From positions 1 to 19,121 of the forward strand of contig DFRF01000089.1 in assembly GCA_002378125.1 (NCBI GenBank): DNA of 19,121 nt. The letters are read 5' to 3'. This document shows positions 15,210 through 19,121 of this stretch, piece by piece. The position numbers and the translations under genes are program-made. Below the pieces are notes generated by a model that saw only the letters and a list, made by a program, of their open reading frames with translations, made no database searches and had not been told where the DNA came from. Origin of the DNA: Rhodospirillaceae bacterium UBA3470. Its GTDB lineage: Bacteria > Pseudomonadota > Alphaproteobacteria > Rhodospirillales > Casp-alpha2. Numbering within the stretch: position 1 is the stretch's first letter; each line of letters opens with the position of its first letter.

Positions 15210-16076
15210 CTAGCCCTTCCTATTCCCGTTGGCGATAGCCAGACGGAACGGGTGCGCCGGGTAGGTGCCAAGAATGCGGACCTCATGGGTGAAAAATTGA
15301 AGCTCTTCCAGCGCTAGCTTAAGCAGCATATCCTCTGGATGGCCTTCGACGTCCGCGTAAAATTGGGCAGCGACAAAATCCTCATCCACATAGCTTTCCA
15401 GCTTTGTCATGTTCACCCCGTTGGTAGCGAACCCACCCAGAGCCTTGTAAAGCGACGCCGGTACGTTGCGGACCCGGAAAACGAAGGTGGTGACCATTTC
15501 CGTCGAACCTTGCGAGGGCACGTGCGGTTCGCGCGACATGATGACGAAACGAGTGGTGTTATGGGCAGCGTCTTCTGCCTCGTCACGCAGCGTGTCTAGA
15601 CCATAAAGCCCCGCCGCCAGGGACGAACTCAGCGCCGCCTGAGTCTTGTCAGACCATTCAGCGATGTCACGTGCCGCGCCCGCCGTGTCGGCGTGAACCA
15701 CCGGCTGGATCCCCAGTTCACGGATCAGTTTCCTACACTGATTAAGGGCATGGATGTGACTGTGCACGTGGGTAATGTCGTTGATGGTGGTGCCGGGCAC
15801 GGCTAGAAGTTGATGGTTTACCCGTTGATAGTGCTCACCAATGATGTATAAGCCCGAATTTGGCATCAAGTGGTGTATGTCGGCGACGCGCCCCGCCACT
15901 GAATTATCGATAGGGATCATGGCGTATTTTACTCGCGCTGAGGTGACGGCCTCGAAGGCATCCTCAAAGGCGTTGCACGGCCGCGTTTCCATCTCGGGGT
16001 AGACCGCACGACAGGCCATGTCCGAATTGGCGCCCGGTGCGCCTTGAAAGGCAATGGTGTTTTTTGGGTCGGCCAT
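15210..16076 (-). CDS. pheA: Prephenate dehydratase (monofunctional, with ACT domain)
   Basis: Converts prephenate to phenylpyruvate in phenylalanine synthesis. The 288-residue enzyme lacks the chorismate mutase domain of the E. coli P-protein. Landmarks are IAFQGAPGANSDMA at 8-21, PIDNSVAGRV at 55-64, the catalytic NTTRF at 173-177 and an ACT regulatory domain from about 195 to 275, with GVNMTKLESYVDEDF at 220-234. The ACT motif usually written ESRP is ESYV here, a change that might alter phenylalanine feedback control; related alphaproteobacterial enzymes are often variable at this place. It is 32 bp downstream of kdsB on the same strand and likely co-transcribed with it. Confidence 0.95.
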   Translation of the reverse strand: MADPKNTIAFQGAPGANSDMACRAVYPEMETRPCNAFEDAFEAVTSARVKYAMIPIDNSVAGRVADIHHLMPNSGLYIIGEHYQRVNHQLLAVPGTTINDITHVHSHIHALNQCRKLIRELGIQPVVHADTAGAARDIAEWSDKTQAALSSSLAAGLYGLDTLRDEAEDAAHNTTRFVIMSREPHVPSQGSTEMVTTFVFRVRNVPASLYKALGGFATNGVNMTKLESYVDEDFVAAQFYADVEGHPEDMLLKLALEELQFFTHEVRILGTYPAHPFRLAIANGNRKG

Positions 16077-16108
16077 GATCGCCTAAGTTCCTGAACCCAG
16101 TCACAGAA

Positions 16109-16867
16109 CTAAGACGCGCCCAGGGCGACCCGGGCGCGTTCCAAATCAGTCGGAGTATCGACACCAAGCGGCATTGTGTCAACGCGCGCGGCGTGGACGC
16201 GGAGCCCGTTCTCGAGCGCACGAAGCTGCTCCAAACGCTCGCGCCGTTCCAGGACCCCCTGGTCCAGACTGACGAAACGTTCCAGCGCTGCGCGGCGATA
16301 GGCGTAAATGCCAATGTGGTGATACAACGGCCCCTCCCCGGTCGGCACAGTTGCTCGGCTGAAATAGAGAGCGCGACCGATCTGCGCGCCGTCGGCAAAC
16401 CCAACTACGGCCTTCACCACGTTCGGATCAGTCTCTTCTGCCACATCAGTGATTTCCGTGACCAGCGTGGCGATGTCACAGGCCGCTACATCAAACGGAT
16501 CAAGCACCGCGCGCACGGTCGCGGCGTCGATGGTTGGCAAATCGCCCTGAAGATTGACGACGGCGTCGAACTGCCCCTCGCCATCGACCTTACCAAGCGC
16601 TTCGTGGATGCGGTCAGAACCGGAAGGGTGATCGGGATCGGTTATTACCGCTTCGCCACCTGAATCGCGGACCGCTTCAAAAATGGCCTGTTCGGCGCAT
16701 GCGACAACCACCGGGCCTACGTCGGCCTCCCGCGCGCGGCGCCAAACCTGAACGATCATGGGTGCGCCAGCGATGTCAGCCAGCGGTTTATCCGGCAAGC
16801 GCGTCGACGCTAGTCGGGCTGGGATCAGTACAATGGGGTTCATGGGCCTTGTCGTCTCGGTCATCAT
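16109..16867 (-). CDS. kdsB: 3-deoxy-manno-octulosonate cytidylyltransferase (CMP-KDO synthetase)
   Basis: Activates KDO with CTP for lipid A-inner core assembly in Gram-negative lipopolysaccharide. The 252-residue protein has the nucleotide-binding PARLASTRLPDKPL at 16-29, the metal/CTP site NLQGDLP at 105-111 and YHHIGIYAYRR near 182-192, with typical family length. Two ATG codons are adjacent at 16867 and 16864, and a third at 16843 (MNPIVLIPARL) gives the commonest N-terminus, so the precise start is not certain. First gene of the kdsB-pheA pair, divergent from the cytochrome c gene. Its presence indicates that the organism makes KDO-containing LPS. Confidence 0.95.
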   Translation of the reverse strand: MMTETTRPMNPIVLIPARLASTRLPDKPLADIAGAPMIVQVWRRAREADVGPVVVACAEQAIFEAVRDSGGEAVITDPDHPSGSDRIHEALGKVDGEGQFDAVVNLQGDLPTIDAATVRAVLDPFDVAACDIATLVTEITDVAEETDPNVVKAVVGFADGAQIGRALYFSRATVPTGEGPLYHHIGIYAYRRAALERFVSLDQGVLERRERLEQLRALENGLRVHAARVDTMPLGVDTPTDLERARVALGAS

Positions 16868-16939
16868 GAGTCAAAGCATAACCGCCAGAGTAGGGCCAAG
16901 AAAGCATCGAAAATGCGCCGATCTTTCGCCATCCGGGCG

Positions 16940-16968
16940 TTGAACTCCCTGGTTGGCCGGGGTAAAGT
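16940..16968 (+). promoter_or_regulatory. Candidate promoter of the cytochrome c gene
   Basis: TTGAAC (16940-16945) and TAAAGT (16963-16968) are 17 bases apart, each matching the sigma-70 consensus at four or five positions. This would give a leader of about 23 bases with GAGGG before the ATG at 16998. A short hairpin (gccggg at 16956-16961 with tccggc at 16968-16973) overlaps it. Visual match only. Confidence 0.35.
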
Positions 16969-16997
16969 CCGGCAGATTCTAAGTGAGGGATAAATCC

Positions 16998-17528
16998 ATG
17001 AAATTTTCGACGTTCGAAAAGGTTGGGTTCGGATTATTGGTAGCGGCCTGGGTTGTCTGGGGCAGCCACCAGATCAGCGGGTTCCTGGTCCACGCCACTG
17101 AACTGGAAAAACCGGCCTATGCCGTCGAAGTGGCGGTTGTCGCCCCAGCCAAGAGCAACACGCCTGCCGTCGTCGAAAACGCCATCACGCTCCTCGCTTC
17201 CGCCTCGCTGGACAAGGGCGCAAAGGTGTTCAAAAAGTGCAAATCCTGCCACACGGTCAACAAGGGCGGGAAGAATGGCGTCGGTCCGAACCTCTGGAAT
17301 GTCGTCGGTAAGGCGAAGGCATCGGTGGATGGCTACGCGTACTCCGGCGTTCTGCAAGGATTGGGGGGCGAATGGTCCTATGAGAACCTGGATTCCTTTC
17401 TCCTGAGCCCAAAGGGCTACGCCAAGGGCACCAAAATGAGTTTCGCAGGCCTGAAGAAGGCCGGCGATCGCGCCGCAGTGATCGCCTACCTACGTTCGCT
17501 GAGCGACTCGCCGAAGCCGCTGCCGTAA
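16998..17528 (+). CDS. Membrane-anchored class I cytochrome c (c552/CycM-like)
   Basis: A 176-residue monohaem cytochrome c with an uncleaved N-terminal membrane anchor (about residues 8-33, GFGLLVAAWVVWGS), an Ala/Val/Pro-rich periplasmic linker (40-68) and a haem domain. The haem attachment site is CKSCH at 81-85, His85 is the proximal ligand and Met147 in GTKMSFAG is the distal ligand. The KSCHTVNKGGKNGVGPNLW block is typical of the mitochondrial-like class I family used to carry electrons between the bc1 complex and cytochrome oxidases. The ATG at 16998 has GAGGG about 9 bases upstream, better than a GTG at 16983. Next to kdsB in opposite orientation, and one base before the phosphatase gene. 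Confidence 0.93.
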   Translation: MKFSTFEKVGFGLLVAAWVVWGSHQISGFLVHATELEKPAYAVEVAVVAPAKSNTPAVVENAITLLASASLDKGAKVFKKCKSCHTVNKGGKNGVGPNLWNVVGKAKASVDGYAYSGVLQGLGGEWSYENLDSFLLSPKGYAKGTKMSFAGLKKAGDRAAVIAYLRSLSDSPKPLP

Positions 17529-17529
17529 C

Positions 17530-18306
17530 TTGAGCGCCGATTACCACGCCCTTGCGGCGTTCGCCGACGAGTTGGCCGAGGCGGCCAGGGCTGTCACTAC
17601 CAAATATTTCCGCACAGACGTTGACGCCGAAGTCAAGGCCGACGCAAGCCCTGTGACCATCGCGGACCAGGAAACGGAAGCCCTGATCCGCCAGAAAATA
17701 GAAGCGACCTACCCTGACCACGGCATCTATGGCGAAGAATATGGCGCCGTTCGCACCGACGCCGAATTCGTCTGGGTTCTGGACCCCATCGACGGCACCA
17801 AGTCGTTCATCACCGGAAAGCCCATGTTTGGCACATTGATCGGATTGTTGCACGCAGGCCGAGCGGTGGTCGGCGTAATCGACATGCCCGCGCTCCATGA
17901 GCGCTGGATTGGCAAGAGCGGCGGGGCCACGATGTTCAACGGCACACCGGTCCGGGCTCGCGTCTGTCCCGACCTAGCCAATGCCTGGATGTACGTGACC
18001 TCACCACAGATGTTCAAAGGACCCCAAGTGCCGCGTTTCGAAGCGCTTCGCGATGCGAGCCGCTATACGCTCTATGGCGGGGATTGCGAAGGCTACGGAT
18101 TGGTCGCGTCGGGCTGGGCCGACGTCGTCTGCGAGGCCTCCATGAGCCCCTACGACTATATCGCCCTAGTCCCGGTCGTCGAAGGCGCGGGCGGCACCAT
18201 GTCGGACTGGTCGGGCCGGCCCCTCGGTCTGGAAGGTGATGGGAGCGTGCTGGCCGTAGGTGATCCAGCGTTACACGTTCAGGTGCTGGAGATTCTGGGC
18301 AGCTGA
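17530..18306 (+). CDS. hisN: Inositol monophosphatase family, HisN-type histidinol-phosphatase
   Basis: A 258-residue Mg2+-dependent phosphatase of the IMPase superfamily. Metal-binding motifs are GEE at 68-70, the DPIDGT signature at 85-90 (in WVLDPIDGTKSFITG) and Asp209 in SPYDYIALVPVVEGAGG. The DGTKSFITGKP-x3-GTLIGL segment and the PYDY-ALVPVVEGAGG tail are characteristic of the HisN branch, which removes phosphate from L-histidinol phosphate in histidine synthesis; inositol or other sugar phosphates remain possible. The start is a TTG at 17530, one base after the cytochrome stop, with no good Shine-Dalgarno, suggesting translational coupling to the cytochrome gene. No other his gene is in view. 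Confidence 0.87.
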   Translation: MSADYHALAAFADELAEAARAVTTKYFRTDVDAEVKADASPVTIADQETEALIRQKIEATYPDHGIYGEEYGAVRTDAEFVWVLDPIDGTKSFITGKPMFGTLIGLLHAGRAVVGVIDMPALHERWIGKSGGATMFNGTPVRARVCPDLANAWMYVTSPQMFKGPQVPRFEALRDASRYTLYGGDCEGYGLVASGWADVVCEASMSPYDYIALVPVVEGAGGTMSDWSGRPLGLEGDGSVLAVGDPALHVQVLEILGS

Positions 18307-18379
18307 CAATCAGACACAATACCGCCATAAATTACCGGCATCACTTTATCGTCAAAGTCAGGAGCCCCAATATCTTGCC

Positions 18380-19121
18380 ATGATGATCACATCCATATTC
18401 CGTATCGGCCAAGGCCTGTTAGCTGCCGCGCTGATTTCATCCACCACCATGGTTCCCGCTTGGGCCCAAACCCTCGACGGCGTTAAGGGCAAACACGGGA
18501 TCGCCATGCACGGTGATCTCAAGTACGCACCTGCGTTCACTCACTTCGACTACGTCAACCCCGACGCGCCAAAGGGAGGCGTTGTGCGACTACATTCCAT
18601 CGGTACCTTCGACAACTTCAATACCTTCATCATCAAGGGCAACGGCGCCGCAGGGACGGGATTCACCTACAATTCCCTAATGTCCGGCTCCGCCGATGAG
18701 GCCTTTAGCCAGTATGGCGAATTGGCCGAATTAGTTTTTGTCCCAGAGGACCGCTCCTGGGTCGCCTTCAAGCTGAGGAAGGAGTCTGAGTGGCACGATG
18801 GCAAGCCGGTGACAGTCGATGACGTGATCTGGTCTTTCAATACCCTGATCGAGAAGGGTTCCCCCTTCTACCGGTTCTATTACGGCTCCGTGGCGAAGGT
18901 CTCAAAAGCCGGCGACCAGATCGTCCGGTTTGACTTCAAGCCCGGAGAGAACCGCGAGTTACCCTTGATCCTCGGCCAGCTAACCGTGTTACCTAAGCAC
19001 TATTGGGCGGGTAGGGACTTCACTAAGACCACGTTAGAGCCACCGCTCGGCTCGGGGCCCTATAAGATCAAATCCTTCGAAGCCGGCCGCTTCGTCGTCG
19101 TCGAACGGGTCAAGGACTACT
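18380..19121 (+). CDS. Extracellular solute-binding protein, family 5 (YejA-like), N-terminal part
   Basis: The first 247 residues of a periplasmic peptide-type binding protein, cut by the right edge. A signal peptide is evident: MMITSIFRIG, a hydrophobic core LLAAALISS and a likely cleavage after AWA (about residue 29). The mature start contains HGIAMHGDLKYAPAFTHFDY and VNPDAPKGGVVRLHSIGTFD, which resembles YejA of the YejABEF microcin C/peptide importer more than DppA or OppA. The later WHDGKPVTVDDVIWSFN is the standard family-5 motif. The ATG at 18380 has no close ribosome binding site (AGGAG is about 15 bases away). Membrane subunits yejBEF may follow outside the window. Confidence 0.87.
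   Translation, partial: MMITSIFRIGQGLLAAALISSTTMVPAWAQTLDGVKGKHGIAMHGDLKYAPAFTHFDYVNPDAPKGGVVRLHSIGTFDNFNTFIIKGNGAAGTGFTYNSLMSGSADEAFSQYGELAELVFVPEDRSWVAFKLRKESEWHDGKPVTVDDVIWSFNTLIEKGSPFYRFYYGSVAKVSKAGDQIVRFDFKPGENRELPLILGQLTVLPKHYWAGRDFTKTTLEPPLGSGPYKIKSFEAGRFVVVERVKDY

Noticed and set aside
1..19121. CRISPR array, tRNA genes, insertion sequences, prophage or toxin-antitoxin system
   Set aside because: No regularly spaced repeats, no cloverleaf, no transposase and no paired small genes were seen.

Overview
The window looks like a chromosomal segment of an alphaproteobacterium, most likely Rhodospirillales-like. The evidence is a small SRP RNA gene directly upstream of dnaX, ybaB and recR in the same neighbourhood, the kdsB-pheA pair divergent from a membrane-anchored class I cytochrome c, a DinB polymerase with an N-terminal zinc ribbon, and generally GC-rich third codon positions. 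No database search was possible, so the lineage call is inference. No phage, transposon, CRISPR array, tRNA or rRNA was recognised. Most of the window is housekeeping.

Layout, left to right. A partial histone-deacetylase-like gene (minus strand) runs off the left edge and is divergent from purC. A quinone-oxidoreductase-like MDR gene and a multi-pass membrane protein with an internal duplication follow on the plus strand. After about 550 bp without an intact gene comes rmuC. A minus-strand block (ffs, dnaX, then ybaB, an FkbM methyltransferase and recR) handles protein targeting, replication and recombination; a DEDDy exonuclease sits inside it on the opposite strand. Next are nudC (+), dinB (-), a phytanoyl-CoA-dioxygenase-type gene (+) and the minus-strand pair kdsB-pheA. 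On the plus strand again are a membrane-anchored cytochrome c, a histidinol-phosphatase-like gene one base after it, and the start of a YejA-like solute-binding protein cut by the right edge.

How genes work together. ffs-dnaX and ybaB-fkbM-recR form tightly packed minus-strand units with 4-base stop/start overlaps. purC, pheA, the HisN-like phosphatase, kdsB and nudC are independent biosynthetic or metabolite-repair genes. RmuC, RecR, DnaX, DinB and the exonuclease give the window a strong DNA replication and repair flavour, but gene order alone does not show one joint system.

The most unusual signal is in the gaps. Several intergenic stretches hold what look like gene fossils: a three-frame broken ORF after recR, a cupredoxin-like reading frame cut by an in-frame TGA between ffs and nudC, and a PAS-domain start that dead-ends against the nudC stop. 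This suggests either real gene decay or, for the first two, sequence errors. I did not find convincing evidence for a new multi-gene system.
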